The notes: generated by a model not told the origin, from the letters alone. A stretch of DNA of 64,000 nt from Paenirhizobium selenitireducens ATCC BAA-1503 (GCF_000518785.1 NZ_JAEG01000001.1:124001-188000); one strand, 5' to 3'; shown: positions 44,109 to 56,060, counted from the first letter of the stretch. Program-made: numbers and translations.

Positions 44109-44344
44109 CCCCCCTCTGGCCTGCCGGCCATCTCCCCCACAAGGGGGGAGATCGGCAGGACGGACGCGCCTTGCCTCCCGTCTCCTGTCGGGAACGCTCC
44201 GGCCGCCGCCCGCGTTTGCCGCTCGCTTTACTGACGATCGTGAGAAGAGCGGCTCAAGCAACAACGGCGCTTCGGGAAACGAGGCGCCTACCGTATTCCG
44301 ATCTCCCCCCATGTGGGGGAGATGGCCGGCAGGCCAGAGGGGGG
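44109..44344. repeat. Mosaic palindromic repeat, family B, copy 3
   Basis: Left arm CCCCCCTCTGGCCTGCCGGCC then CATCTCCCCCACAAGGGGGGAG; inverted right arm at about 44301-44344. The centre is about 130 bp, longer than in copies 1 and 2. It fills most of the 295-bp gap between the ATPase gene and the mannosidase gene. Confidence 0.85.
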
Positions 44345-44380
44345 CGCTCTTGCTCCGACATGAATGATCTGGATTGACCC

Positions 44381-46843
44381 ATGACGAATGCTTCCGACAC
44401 ACCCATGACCATCGACCTCTCCGGCGAATGGCGGCTGTCCACCGCCGAGGGCGAACACGGCGCGGCGATCACGCTGCCGGGCGACGTGCATTCGGCGCTG
44501 CAGGCCGCCGGCATCATCCCCGACCCCTATTTCGGTCGCAACGAGGAAGCGGTGCAGTGGGTCGCCGAGCATGACTGGACGCTGGAACGGTCGTTCTTTC
44601 TCGATCACGCCGACGGCCAATGGTATCTCGACATCGACTATCTCGACACGGTCGCCGTCGTCTTCGTCAACGACGTGCCGGTGCTCTCCGCCGACAACTG
44701 CTTCCGCCGCTACCGGCCGGACGTCTCGGCCGCGCTGCAGCCGGGCGAGAACACCATTCGCATCCTGCTGCATTCCTCGATCTCAGCCGGGGCCGAACGC
44801 CAGGCGCGCCAGCCCTTCTACATTCCCTATTCGACCAACAATTCGCCGATCGCCAACGGCAACATGCTGCGCAAGCCGCAGTGCCATTTCGGCTGGGACT
44901 GGAACATCGCCGTTGCTCCGCTCGGCCTCTATGGCGCCATCGCGCTGAAGAAGCTCGACCCGGCCCGCATAGAGCATCTGGAGACCGAGCAGGTCCATCA
45001 CGAGGACGGCAGCGTCGACCTGCATGTCAAGCTCACCCTCCATGCCTTCGAGCCGAGCGTCGTGCCGGTGCATTTCGAATTCGACGGCCTGCGCGAGCGC
45101 TTGGATTGCGGCATTCCCGCCGGCGAGACCGTGATCGCCCACGTCTTCCACATCGACAGGCCGCGCCTCTGGTGGCCGGCCGGCAGCGGCGAGCAGGCGC
45201 TCTATACGCTGTCCGCCGACATTCCGGGCGAGACGCTGACCCGCCGGATCGGCCTGCGCACCATTGCCCTGATCACCGACCCGGACGAGGCCGGCTCGCG
45301 CTTCGCCTTCAAGGTCAACGGTCGCGAAATCTTCTGCCGCGGCGCCAACTGGATCCCGGCCGACGCGCTCTTTTCCCGCACCAGCCAGGAAAAGACCGAG
45401 GACCTGCTGCAGTCGGCGGTCGCCGCCCATATGAACATGATCCGCGTCTGGGGCGGCGGCTTCTACGAGCAGGACTATTTCTACGACCTCTGCGACCGGC
45501 TTGGCCTGATGGTCTGGCAGGACTTCATGTTCGCCTGCAACCTCTATCCCTGCACCGATGACTTCCTGTCGAACGTCTCCCAGGAAGTCGACTATCAGGT
45601 CCGCCGCCTGTCTTCCCATCCGTCGATCGCGCTGTGGTGCGGCGACAACGAGCTGGTCGGCGCGCTCACCTGGTTCAAGGAGAGCCGCGACAACCGCGAC
45701 CGTTACCTCGTCGCCTATGACCGGCTGAACCGGGTGATCGAGCAGGGGGTCAAGAAGGCCTATCCTCAGGGCATCTGGTGGCCGTCGAGCCCGGCCTCGG
45801 GCTATCTCGACTATGGCGACGCCTGGCATGCCGACGGCTCCGGCGACATGCACTACTGGTCGGTCTGGCACGAGAACAAGTCCTTCGACAACTACCGCTC
45901 GGTGAAGCCGCGCTTCTGCTCGGAATTCGGCTTCCAGTCCTACACCTCGATGCCGGTCATCGAGACCTTCGCCGACAGCGGCGACATGAACATCGCCTCG
46001 CCGGTGATCGAGCTGCACCAGAAGAATGCCGGCGGCAACGAGCGGATCGCCGGCACCATGTTCCGCTATTTCCGCTTCCCCAAGGATTTTGCCAATTTCG
46101 TCTATCTCAGCCAGATCCAGCAGGGCCTGGCGATCGGCACGGCGGTCGACTACTGGCGGTCGCTGAAGCCCCATTGCATGGGCACGCTCTACTGGCAGCT
46201 CAACGACACATGGCCGGTCGCCTCCTGGTCGAGCCTCGACTATGGCGGCAGCTGGAAGGCGCTGCACTACATGGCGCGGCGCTTCTTCCAGCCGGTCAAT
46301 GTCGTGGCCATCCCGAGCGAGGACGGAACGAGCATCGCCTTTTCCATGGTCAACGACACCCTGGAAGAGCTGACCGTTGACATGAACCTCTTTGCCGTCA
46401 CCCTCGACGGCGAGCGCCTGCCGATCCGCACCGCGACCGGCACATGCCCGCCCGACCGCGCCGCTCCGCTCCTGACCCTCGACGAGACGGAAATCCCGGT
46501 CGACGCGCTGCTCGCCTGGAGCTTCATCGCCTCAAACGGCATGAGCGGCGAGGGGCATCTGGCGCTTCAGCCCTACAAGGCCCTGGAACTCCAGCCCTCC
46601 GGCCTGGAGACGAGCGTCGCTCCGTTCGCCGACGGGCGGTTCGAGATCAGGGTCAGCGCCACCGGCCTCGCGCTCTTCGTCATGCTCGAGGCGGACTGCC
46701 CGGGCCGCTATTCCGATAACGCCTTCGATCTTCATGCCGGCATGAGCCGCCGCGTCACCTTTACCCCGACCACGCCCCTCGTGGACGGCCGGATCCCGCA
46801 GTTTCGAACCTACGATCTCCAGAGCTGCCAGCAACTCGGCTGA
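44381..46843 (+). CDS. Beta-mannosidase, glycoside hydrolase family 2
   Basis: An 820-residue GH2 enzyme that removes terminal beta-linked mannose. N-terminal sugar-binding domain (residues about 10-180, including WYLDIDYLDTVAVVFVN and HFGWDWNIAVAPLGLYG), a beta-sandwich, then a TIM barrel (about 310-650). Acid/base Glu424 is in WCGDNELVG and the nucleophile Glu515 in RFCSEFGFQS. No signal peptide is seen, so it acts on imported oligosaccharides in the cytoplasm. The ATG follows the repeat; a second ATG eight codons later is possible. Confidence 0.93.
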   Translation: MTNASDTPMTIDLSGEWRLSTAEGEHGAAITLPGDVHSALQAAGIIPDPYFGRNEEAVQWVAEHDWTLERSFFLDHADGQWYLDIDYLDTVAVVFVNDVPVLSADNCFRRYRPDVSAALQPGENTIRILLHSSISAGAERQARQPFYIPYSTNNSPIANGNMLRKPQCHFGWDWNIAVAPLGLYGAIALKKLDPARIEHLETEQVHHEDGSVDLHVKLTLHAFEPSVVPVHFEFDGLRERLDCGIPAGETVIAHVFHIDRPRLWWPAGSGEQALYTLSADIPGETLTRRIGLRTIALITDPDEAGSRFAFKVNGREIFCRGANWIPADALFSRTSQEKTEDLLQSAVAAHMNMIRVWGGGFYEQDYFYDLCDRLGLMVWQDFMFACNLYPCTDDFLSNVSQEVDYQVRRLSSHPSIALWCGDNELVGALTWFKESRDNRDRYLVAYDRLNRVIEQGVKKAYPQGIWWPSSPASGYLDYGDAWHADGSGDMHYWSVWHENKSFDNYRSVKPRFCSEFGFQSYTSMPVIETFADSGDMNIASPVIELHQKNAGGNERIAGTMFRYFRFPKDFANFVYLSQIQQGLAIGTAVDYWRSLKPHCMGTLYWQLNDTWPVASWSSLDYGGSWKALHYMARRFFQPVNVVAIPSEDGTSIAFSMVNDTLEELTVDMNLFAVTLDGERLPIRTATGTCPPDRAAPLLTLDETEIPVDALLAWSFIASNGMSGEGHLALQPYKALELQPSGLETSVAPFADGRFEIRVSATGLALFVMLEADCPGRYSDNAFDLHAGMSRRVTFTPTTPLVDGRIPQFRTYDLQSCQQLG

Positions 46844-46916
46844 GGCGATCGCCAGACAAGGACAGGACGTCACGGCGGACCCGCGCCGAGCGTCCGAAAA
46901 ACAGGAGGAATGACCC

Positions 46917-47678
46917 ATGACCCAATTCGGTTTCCAGCTTTACAGCGCCCGCAATTTCCAGCCCTTCACCAATATCTATCCGCTCCTCACCGAAGCCGGA
47001 TACACCCATGTCGAAGGCTATGGCGCCATGTATGCCGCCCTCGATGATGCCGGCCTCAATGCGCTGCGCGCCGATCTCGACCGCAACGGGCTGACCATGC
47101 CGACCGGCCATTTTGGTCTCGACCTTCTGGAAAGCGACCCGACCCGCGCGCTGAAGATCGCCAAGCTGCTCGGCATCGAGGCGGTCTACTGCCCCTATCT
47201 GCTGCCCGACATGCGGCCGAAGGATGCCAGCAGCTGGTTCTCCTTCGGCCAGCGCCTGCAGGAAATCGGCAAGCCGATCCGCGATGCGGGGCTGACCTTC
47301 GGCTGGCACAACCACGACTTCGAGTTCGTCACGCTTGCGGACGGCTCCACGCCGCAGGAGCAGATATTTGCCGGCGGCCCGGAACTCGCCTGGGAGGCCG
47401 ATATCGCGTGGATCATCCGCGGCGCCGCCGATCCCTTCGCCTGGATCGAGAGCTACGGCAAGCGCATCACCGCGGTCCACGTCAAGGACATCGCGCCGGC
47501 CGGCACCAATACCGAGGAAGACGGCTGGGCGGATGTCGGCCAGGGCACGGTACCGTGGAAGGATCTGATGGCCGCACTCAAGGCCTATGGCGTGCGCCAC
47601 TACATCCTCGAACACGACAATCCGAAGGATGTGGGCCGCCTCATCAAGCGCTCCATCGCCGCCTTCAACACTTACTGA
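46917..47678 (+). CDS. Sugar phosphate isomerase/epimerase-like TIM barrel protein
   Basis: A 253-residue AP-endonuclease-2-type barrel. Metal ligands are likely the His/Asp/Glu of TFGWHNHDFEF, AVHVKDIAP and YILEHDNP. Proteins of this type isomerise, epimerise or dehydrate sugars or inositols. The neighbouring Gfo/Idh dehydrogenase suggests that both act in turn on the released sugar. The ATG follows AGGAGGAATGACCC. Confidence 0.88.
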   Translation: MTQFGFQLYSARNFQPFTNIYPLLTEAGYTHVEGYGAMYAALDDAGLNALRADLDRNGLTMPTGHFGLDLLESDPTRALKIAKLLGIEAVYCPYLLPDMRPKDASSWFSFGQRLQEIGKPIRDAGLTFGWHNHDFEFVTLADGSTPQEQIFAGGPELAWEADIAWIIRGAADPFAWIESYGKRITAVHVKDIAPAGTNTEEDGWADVGQGTVPWKDLMAALKAYGVRHYILEHDNPKDVGRLIKRSIAAFNTY

Positions 47679-47714
47679 TCTCCCACGGCCTTTCACCCAA
47701 TCAGGACATATTCC

Positions 47715-48848
<1,134 letters not shown>

Positions 48849-48942
48849 GTGTATGCTTCGGACAACAGCCGGCACTGGATCGGGCATAAATGGTCTGGAA
48901 AAAGACTGCGGCCGTGCCCCGAACCGGCCCCTCTGCCTGCGG

Positions 48943-49060
48943 CCCCCTCATCCGGTCCTTCGGACCACCTTCTCCCCGATGGGGAGAAGAGGGGCCAAGA
49001 CGCCAGCGGTTCTCCTCTCCCCATCGGGGAGAGGGTGGCGCGTAGCGCCGGGTGAGGGGG
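48943..49060. repeat. Mosaic palindromic repeat, family A, copy 4
   Basis: CCCCCTCATCCGGTCCTTCGG, a CTTCTCCCC-GAT-GGGGAGAAG hairpin, then CCTCTCCCC-ATC-GGGGAGAGG and TGGCGCGTAGCGCCGGGTGA. These modules correspond, in the opposite order, to those inside cobJ. It sits in the 366-bp gap between the Gfo/Idh and aldo/keto reductase genes; the rest of that gap (49061-49214) contains no feature I can identify. Confidence 0.87.
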
Positions 49061-49214
49061 CGGCAGCCACGACGGTCGACAGGTGCGCCGGATGGCTGCC
49101 ACGCAAGGAGACTGTCGACGAGGGCAGGGCGATGGCTGAGACAGAGCCCCGCCGCCTTGTGGGGAAGGGTTGGGGAGGGGGAGTCCTTCCTCGACAACAG
49201 CATGGGAGAGACGC

Positions 49215-50267
49215 ATGACCTACACCCCCGCCGAAGACCGCTACGAGCGGATGACCTACAACCGCTGCGGCAGAAGCGGACTGAAGCTGCCGGCGATCTC
49301 GCTGGGTCTCTGGCACAATTTCGGCGACGACACGCCGGATGCGCTGAAGCAGTCGATCGTCCGCCGGGCCTTCGACCTCGGCATCACCCATTTCGACCTC
49401 GCCAACAATTACGGCCCGCCGGGCGGCGCATCCGAGACCGCCTTCGGCGCGATCCTCAAGACCGATCTTGCCGGCTATCGCGACGAACTGATCATCTCGT
49501 CCAAGGCCGGCTACGGCATGTGGCCCGGTCCCTACGGCGAATGGGGCAGCCGCAAATACCTGATCGCGTCGTGCGACCAGAGCCTCAAGCGTTTGGGGCT
49601 CGACTATGTCGACATCTTCTATTCCCACCGCTTCGACCCGGACACGCCGCTCGAAGAGACCTGCGGCGCGCTCGACCATATCGTCCGGTCGGGCAGGGCG
49701 CTCTATGTCGGCCTCTCCTCCTACAATTCGAAGCGCATCCGCGAGGCGGTGGAGATCCTGAAGGGCCTCGGCACGCCCTGCCTGATCCACCAGCCGAGCT
49801 ATTCGATGATCAACCGCTGGATCGAGGAGGATGGGCTGATCGACACGCTGGAGGAACTGGGCATCGGCTCGATCGTCTTCTCGCCGCTTGCCCAGGGCAT
49901 GCTGACCTCCAAATATCTCGGCGGCATTCCGGACGAGAGCCGGGCGGCGCAGGACAAGTCGCTGAACCGCGATTTCCTCAACGAGCGCAATGTCGAAAAC
50001 ATCCGCAAGCTGAACGCCATCGCCGAACGGCGCGGCCAGACGCTCGCCCAGATGGCGCTTGCCTGGGTCCTGCGCGGAGACCGCATCACCACCGCGCTGA
50101 TCGGCGCGTCGAAGCCGTCCCAGGTCGAGGATTGCGTGAAGGCGCTGGAGAAACGCGACTTCACCGCGGATGAACTCGCCGAGATCGACGTGCACGCCCG
50201 CGATGCCGACATCAACCTCTGGGCCGCCTCGGCGGAACGCAAGGGGCCGGCCCGGAAGAAGAAGTAG
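49215..50267 (+). CDS. Aldo/keto reductase (YghZ/MgrA-like)
   Basis: A 350-residue NADPH-dependent reductase. IISSKAGYGMWPGPYGEWGS and LKRLGLDYVDIFYSHRFDPDTP resemble the E. coli YghZ L-glyceraldehyde 3-phosphate reductase group; Asp/Tyr/Lys/His catalytic positions (HFDLANNYG, SSKAG, SHRFD) are present. It may reduce an aldehyde formed in sugar breakdown. ATG 49215 is preferred over an upstream in-frame ATG at 49170. Lys-rich C-terminus. Confidence 0.9.
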   Translation: MTYTPAEDRYERMTYNRCGRSGLKLPAISLGLWHNFGDDTPDALKQSIVRRAFDLGITHFDLANNYGPPGGASETAFGAILKTDLAGYRDELIISSKAGYGMWPGPYGEWGSRKYLIASCDQSLKRLGLDYVDIFYSHRFDPDTPLEETCGALDHIVRSGRALYVGLSSYNSKRIREAVEILKGLGTPCLIHQPSYSMINRWIEEDGLIDTLEELGIGSIVFSPLAQGMLTSKYLGGIPDESRAAQDKSLNRDFLNERNVENIRKLNAIAERRGQTLAQMALAWVLRGDRITTALIGASKPSQVEDCVKALEKRDFTADELAEIDVHARDADINLWAASAERKGPARKKK

Positions 50268-50282
50268 CGCTGGAATGAGGCA

Positions 50283-50440
50283 CCCCCCTCTGTCGGCTAC
50301 GCCGACATCTCCCCCTCAAGGGGGGAGATCATCCGCTGGCATGGTGCCCCAACCGAGCCGGCGACGATGGTCAGGCAGGGGGCAGCCGTGAAGTCGATCT
50401 CCCCCCTTGAGGGGGAGATGGCCGGCAGGCCAGAGGGGGG
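50283..50440. repeat. Mosaic palindromic repeat, family B, copy 4
   Basis: Left arm CCCCCCTCTGTCGGCTACGCC then GACATCTCCCCCTC...; right arm ending CCGGCAGGCCAGAGGGGGG at 50440. The left arm has a variant TCGGCTACGCCGA stem. The right arm is open in frame with the following gene and creates a false ATG at 50407. Confidence 0.85.
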
Positions 50441-50469
50441 TGCCCCCATACACCGAGGAGAGACGCAGC

Positions 50470-52104
50470 ATGATCCACAACCCAATCCTGCCGGGCTTCA
50501 ACCCGGATCCGTCGATCGTCCGGGTCGGCGAGGACTACTACATCGCCACCTCCACCTTCGAGTGGTATCCCGGCGTGCAGATCCATCACTCGCGCGACCT
50601 CGTCAACTGGACGCTGGTGCGCCGGCCGCTGGAGCGGAAGTCGCAGCTCGACATGCGCGGCAATCCCGACAGCTGCGGCGTCTGGGCGCCGTGCCTCTCC
50701 CATGCCGACGGCCAGTTCTGGCTGGTCTATACCGACGTCAAGCGCTTCGACGGCAACTTCAAGGATGCGCACAACTACATCGTCACCGCGCAGTCGATCG
50801 ATGCCGAATGGTCCGATCCGGTCTATGTGAACTCCTCCGGCTTCGACCCCTCGCTGTTCCACGATGACGACGGCCGCAAATGGTTCCTCAACATGCAGTG
50901 GAACCACCGCACCGAGAGCTATGGCGGCTCGCCCAAGCATCCGGCCTTCGACGGCATCCTGCTGCAGGAATGGGACCCGGCGACCCGCAAGCTGATCGGT
51001 TCGGTGAAGAACATCTTTCCCGGCAGCCCGCTCGGCCTGGTCGAGGGACCGCATGTCTTCAAGAAGAACGGCTGGTACTATCTGACCACCGCCGAAGGCG
51101 GCACCGGCTACGGCCATGCGGTGACGCTCGCGCGCTCGCGGGCGATCGAGGGCCCTTACGAGATGCATCCGGACACGCATCTGATCACCTCCAAGGATCA
51201 TCCGGAGGCAGCGCTCCAGCGTGCCGGCCATGGGCAATATGTCGAGACGCCCGAGGGCGAGGCCTATCACACCCATCTCTGCGGCCGGCCGCTGGAGCCC
51301 AAACGGCGCTGCACGCTCGGGCGCGAGACGGCACTGCAGAAGTGCATGTGGAAGGACGACGGCTGGCTCTATCTCGAAAGCGGCGCCCCGGTGCCTGCTG
51401 TCGAAGTCACGCCGCCGAAGCCGGTGGAGCGCATCGAGCGGCCCGAAACCATCCGGCGCGATTTCCACGACGCGGCCCTTCCGCCCGAGTTCCAGTGGCT
51501 GCGCACGCCGGAACCCGACCGCCTGTTCTCCCTTGCCGCCCGGCCCGGTCACCTGCGGCTCTTCGGTCGCGAAAGCCTCGGCTCCTGGTTCGAGCAGTCC
51601 CTGGTGGCGCGAAGGCAGGAGGATCATCGCTTCCGGGCCGAGACCCGTGTGGACTTCACGCCGGACACCTACCAGCAGGTCGCAGGCCTCAGCCACTACT
51701 ACAATCGCCACAAGCTGCATGCGCTGGGCGTCACCCTGCACGAGAAGCTCGGCCGTGTTGTGACCATCCTCTCCTGCGCCGGCGACTATCCCGATAGCCG
51801 GCTAAGTTTCCCGGCTAGTCACGGTGTGAGTGTGCCGGATGGCCCGCTGGATCTGGCCATGGAGGTATTCGATAACGATCTCCAGTTCTTCTGGCGGCCG
51901 GCCGCCGATGGCAAGGGCGAGGGGAGCGGAGAGGGCGCCTGGCAGGCGATCGGGCCTGTCCTCGACGCCGGCGTGATCTCCGACGAAGGCGGCCGCGGCG
52001 AGCACGGCTCGTTCACCGGCGCCTTCACCGGCATGTTCGCCTTCGACACCAGCGGACGCGGCCAGCCGGCGGATTTCGACCATTTCACCTATCGGCGGCG
52101 CTGA
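50470..52104 (+). CDS. Glycoside hydrolase family 43 (beta-xylosidase/arabinofuranosidase-like)
   Basis: A 544-residue enzyme. The N-terminal five-bladed propeller begins NPILPGFNPDPSIVRVGEDYY with the catalytic base Asp; GLVEGPHVFKKNGWYYLTTAEG holds the general acid Glu; a C-terminal beta-sandwich (about 330-544) is typical of the GH43 beta-xylosidase type. No signal peptide, so cytoplasmic. ATG 50470 follows GAGGAGAGACGCAGC; the in-frame ATG at 50407 belongs to the repeat. Activity on xylosides or arabinosides cannot be separated from the sequence alone. Confidence 0.92.
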   Translation: MIHNPILPGFNPDPSIVRVGEDYYIATSTFEWYPGVQIHHSRDLVNWTLVRRPLERKSQLDMRGNPDSCGVWAPCLSHADGQFWLVYTDVKRFDGNFKDAHNYIVTAQSIDAEWSDPVYVNSSGFDPSLFHDDDGRKWFLNMQWNHRTESYGGSPKHPAFDGILLQEWDPATRKLIGSVKNIFPGSPLGLVEGPHVFKKNGWYYLTTAEGGTGYGHAVTLARSRAIEGPYEMHPDTHLITSKDHPEAALQRAGHGQYVETPEGEAYHTHLCGRPLEPKRRCTLGRETALQKCMWKDDGWLYLESGAPVPAVEVTPPKPVERIERPETIRRDFHDAALPPEFQWLRTPEPDRLFSLAARPGHLRLFGRESLGSWFEQSLVARRQEDHRFRAETRVDFTPDTYQQVAGLSHYYNRHKLHALGVTLHEKLGRVVTILSCAGDYPDSRLSFPASHGVSVPDGPLDLAMEVFDNDLQFFWRPAADGKGEGSGEGAWQAIGPVLDAGVISDEGGRGEHGSFTGAFTGMFAFDTSGRGQPADFDHFTYRRR

Positions 52105-52121
52105 GCCTGGCCGACGTCCTT

Positions 52122-52344
52122 CTTCTCCCCGGCGAGGGAGAAGAAGCGAAATCGAGGGCTTAGCGCAGCTAAACCTCAGATTTCGCAGATGAGGGGGCCG
52201 GACGCGTGTACCCTCTTCTCCCCCGGCGGGGAGAAGATGCCCGCAGGGCAGATGAGGGGGCCCCCATGCCGAGGTCTATTACACCTGAGGGTGTTGCGCG
52301 CCCCATCCGGCGCTTCGCGCCACCTTCTCCCCGGTGGGGAGAAG
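52122..52344. repeat. Compound palindromic repeat, family A, copy 5
   Basis: Three hairpins of the CTTCTCCCC/GGGGAGAAG type (52122, 52215 and 52324 regions; the first is imperfect) plus a different stem GCGAAATC/GATTTCGC around 52146-52186. This longest copy fills the 255-bp gap between the convergent GH43 and fghA genes. Confidence 0.8.
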
Positions 52345-52359
52345 ACGGGTTCGCGAACC

Positions 52360-53193
52360 TCACCCCAGCCGCTCGGCATGCCACTTCAGGTGGTCGTCCA
52401 TGAAGGTCGAGATGAAGTAGTAGGAATGGTCGTAGCGCTCGTGCATCCGCAGCGTCAGCCCGATGTCGGTGCCGTGGATCGCCTCGTCGAACAGCCAAGG
52501 CTTCAGGCCGGTTTCGAGAAAGCTGTCGGCCTTGCCCTGGTCGATCAGGAATTCCGGGAAGCGGGCGCCGTCCTCGACCAGTGCGCAGGCATCGTATTGA
52601 CGCCACTTGGCCCGGTCGGCGCCGAGATATTTCTCGAATGCGTCCTGCGTCCAGTCGGCGGTCATCGGATTGACGATCGGGGCGAAGGCCGAGCAGCTCT
52701 TGAAGCGCTCCGGGTTCTTCAACGCGATGGTCATCGCGCCGTGGCCGCCCATCGAATGGCCGAAAATGCCCTGCCGGTCCATGTCGACGCGGAAATGCTC
52801 GGCGACCAGCGCCGGCAGCTCTTCCGTCACGTAGGAATACATCTGGAAATGCTCTGCCCAAGGGCTTTCGGTAGCGTCGAGATACATGCCCGCACCCTTG
52901 CCCATCTTCCAGTTGGTCAGTTCGTCCGGCACGTCCGTGCCGCGCGGGCTGGTGTCGGGGCAGACGATGATCAGGCCGAGCTCGGTGGCCATGCGGCGAT
53001 ATTCGCCCTTCTCCATGACATTGGCGTGGGTACAGGTCAGCCCCGACAGATACCACAGCACCGGCCGGCGCTCGGCGATCGCCTGCGGCGGCACGAAGAC
53101 GGCGAAGGTCATGTCGCACTTGGTCGTCTGCGATTCGTGGGAGAACACGCCCTGCATGCCGCCAAACGCGGTATTCTGGGAGAGGATCTTCAT
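52360..53193 (-). CDS. fghA: S-formylglutathione hydrolase
   Basis: A 277-residue esterase-D-type alpha/beta hydrolase that splits S-formylglutathione to formate and glutathione. The nucleophile Ser is in IFGHSMGGHGAMT; LSGLTCTHANVMEKG is the oxyanion-side motif; the catalytic Asp and His are in the DQGKADSFLE and RYDHSYYFI regions. Its partner dehydrogenase, 1.7 kb away on the same strand, carries a frameshift. Confidence 0.95.
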   Translation of the reverse strand: MKILSQNTAFGGMQGVFSHESQTTKCDMTFAVFVPPQAIAERRPVLWYLSGLTCTHANVMEKGEYRRMATELGLIIVCPDTSPRGTDVPDELTNWKMGKGAGMYLDATESPWAEHFQMYSYVTEELPALVAEHFRVDMDRQGIFGHSMGGHGAMTIALKNPERFKSCSAFAPIVNPMTADWTQDAFEKYLGADRAKWRQYDACALVEDGARFPEFLIDQGKADSFLETGLKPWLFDEAIHGTDIGLTLRMHERYDHSYYFISTFMDDHLKWHAERLG

Positions 53194-53211
53194 GGGGATA
53201 GTCCTTGTTGC

Positions 53212-53871
53212 CTAGCCGGCCAGCGACACCGCCCCGTTGACGGCGGCGGCGACGAGCACGGTATTGAAGAAATACGATACGATCGAATGGAGAAGGTTGA
53301 TTTTCCGCATCGCCGTCGCGGTGATGGCGGTGTCGGAGGTCTGCGCCGTCATGCCGATGACGAATGCGAAATAGAGGAAATCGTAGCCACAGGGATCGGG
53401 CGATCCGGGAAACTCCAGTCCGCCGCGATTGTCCGGCGCCTCGGTGGTGGTGTCAGGCCGCCAGTAGAGATGGCCGTAATGGATCGCCGCCATGGTGTGG
53501 ATGGTCAGCCAGCCGCCGAGCACCGAGGCGAAGGCCAGCACCAGTTCGAGCGCATTGCCGCCCGGCTCGCGGTTGAGCGCAAGGAAGAGCGAGACGATCG
53601 CCACCACCACTGCCGCCAACGTGACCAACAGGATCACCAGCGCCGGAGCGTCGGCTTCCTCGGCCCGCTCCTTCAGATAGTCGGCGGTCATCTGCGGCAG
53701 GCGAAGCCCGATCAGCACCAGATAAGTGAGGAAGAACACGACGGCGCCAGCCTCAAGCACCAGCCGCGGATTGAGCGCGGTAACGACGAGGACGGCAAAC
53801 ACAGACGCCATGAGCGCGGCGTAGAACGGCCCGTGCCGATGGTCGATCAGGCGGTCAAAACGGCTGGCCAT
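53212..53871 (-). CDS. DUF1345 membrane protein
   Basis: A 219-residue protein with about five membrane helices; FAFVIGMTAQTSDTAI and YFFNTVLVAAAVNGAVSLAG are typical of DUF1345. Function unknown. It ends 18 bp upstream of the fghA start codon on the same strand, so the two may be co-transcribed. Confidence 0.85.
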   Translation of the reverse strand: MASRFDRLIDHRHGPFYAALMASVFAVLVVTALNPRLVLEAGAVVFFLTYLVLIGLRLPQMTADYLKERAEEADAPALVILLVTLAAVVVAIVSLFLALNREPGGNALELVLAFASVLGGWLTIHTMAAIHYGHLYWRPDTTTEAPDNRGGLEFPGSPDPCGYDFLYFAFVIGMTAQTSDTAITATAMRKINLLHSIVSYFFNTVLVAAAVNGAVSLAG

Positions 53872-53913
53872 GTCCGATCCTCCGGTGTGCGTCTGGCGTC
53901 GAAGGTGCTTCGA

Positions 53914-54369
53914 CTAGCACGCCTTCGCCCGCCGGCAAAGCCGGTCGAGCGTTTCGAGGAAGGCCGAACGGTCGCGCGGCGAAAAGGCGGCGTTGTAGCC
54001 CTTGCTTTCACCGGTCTCGCGCAAATGCGCGCCGAGATCGCGCATGGCCGTTGCCATGCCGATATTGGCCTTGTCGAACACCCGGCCGGTCGGCCCGGTG
54101 ACGAAGGCGCCGGCCGCGACGCAGCGTCCGGCCAGCGGCACGTCGGCCGTCACCACGATGTCGCCGGCTCCGGCGCGCTCGGCGATCCAGTCGTCGGCGG
54201 CGTCGAAGCCGTTGGAGACAATGACGTTCTTGACCATCGGATCGCGCGACGGCCTCAGGCCCGAATTGGCGACGAAGGTCACCTCGAGGCCGTGGCGTTC
54301 CGCGACTTTGAGGATTTCCGGTTTGACCGGGCAGGCATCGGCATCGACGTAGATCACTGAGGTCTTCAA
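53914..54369 (-). CDS. YaiI/YqxD family protein (DUF188)
   Basis: A 151-residue protein with YVDADACPVKPEIL and NSGLRPSRDPMVKNVIV, DIVVTADVPLAGRC, the family motifs; these Asp residues suggest a PIN-like metal-dependent nuclease fold. Exact role unknown. There is no ATG; the start is TTG at 54369 or GTG at 54357, so the first four residues are uncertain. Confidence 0.9.
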   Translation of the reverse strand: MKTSVIYVDADACPVKPEILKVAERHGLEVTFVANSGLRPSRDPMVKNVIVSNGFDAADDWIAERAGAGDIVVTADVPLAGRCVAAGAFVTGPTGRVFDKANIGMATAMRDLGAHLRETGESKGYNAAFSPRDRSAFLETLDRLCRRAKAC

Positions 54370-54402
54370 TCCTTCATTCCGCCGAGGCCGAATAGCCTCG
54401 CG

Positions 54403-54807
54403 TCAGTCTCGCGTCCAGACCTCTCCGGTCACCTTTTCCGAGCCGCCATAGGTCCAGACACCTTGCCAGGTACCGTCCGGTTGCTCGAAATACATGGCGA
54501 TGCCGAAATTGTCTTTAGCCACATAACCGACCGAGATCGCTGTGTCGTCTTCGCTTGCCGGTCCCATTTCGAAGCGGCCTTCGCCGACAAACTTGGCGCC
54601 AAGCCCGGTGCCGATCGATTCCTTGCCGCCGATATTCCACACGACGATGTAGGTTTCGCCATGACGGGTAACTTCCACCGTCCCGGTATATTCCTTGCCG
54701 CTGTCCGGGTTCATCCCGACGAGCGTGTAGCTGCCGGTCGGATCGGCCGCGGCAATGGCCGGCAAAGCGAGCATGGCAATGGCAGTCAATGCGTATTTGA
54801 TCGACAT
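54403..54807 (-). CDS. Secreted protein of unknown function
   Basis: A 134-residue protein with a signal peptide (MSIKYALTAIAMLALPAIAAA, cleaved before DPTGSY) and a small beta-rich mature part containing GKEYTGTVEVTRHGETYIVV and repeated G-x-W/Y patterns, like a lipocalin-like or fibronectin-binding repeat. I do not recognise a named family. ATG 54807 has GGGGGGAACAC upstream; an upstream GTG/TTG frame would disrupt the signal peptide. Confidence 0.7.
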   Translation of the reverse strand: MSIKYALTAIAMLALPAIAAADPTGSYTLVGMNPDSGKEYTGTVEVTRHGETYIVVWNIGGKESIGTGLGAKFVGEGRFEMGPASEDDTAISVGYVAKDNFGIAMYFEQPDGTWQGVWTYGGSEKVTGEVWTRD

Positions 54808-54934
54808 GTGTTCCCCCCATGGAATGATGACCGGACGATCGGTACGGCCGCAATCTAGCATATTTCGGAGCTTATGCAGGGGGAGGGAGCGTGCGGCCGC
54901 CTTGACTATTTCAGGACGGCCGCGCGCCGTGGAA

Positions 54935-56060
<1,126 letters not shown>

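Noticed and set aside
41998..44142. 714-codon open frame on the minus strand
   Set aside because: Antisense of the ABC permease and ATPase genes, whose motifs are unmistakable.
52189..54360. 723-codon open frame on the plus strand
   Set aside because: Antisense of fghA, the DUF1345 gene and the DUF188 gene; no domain.
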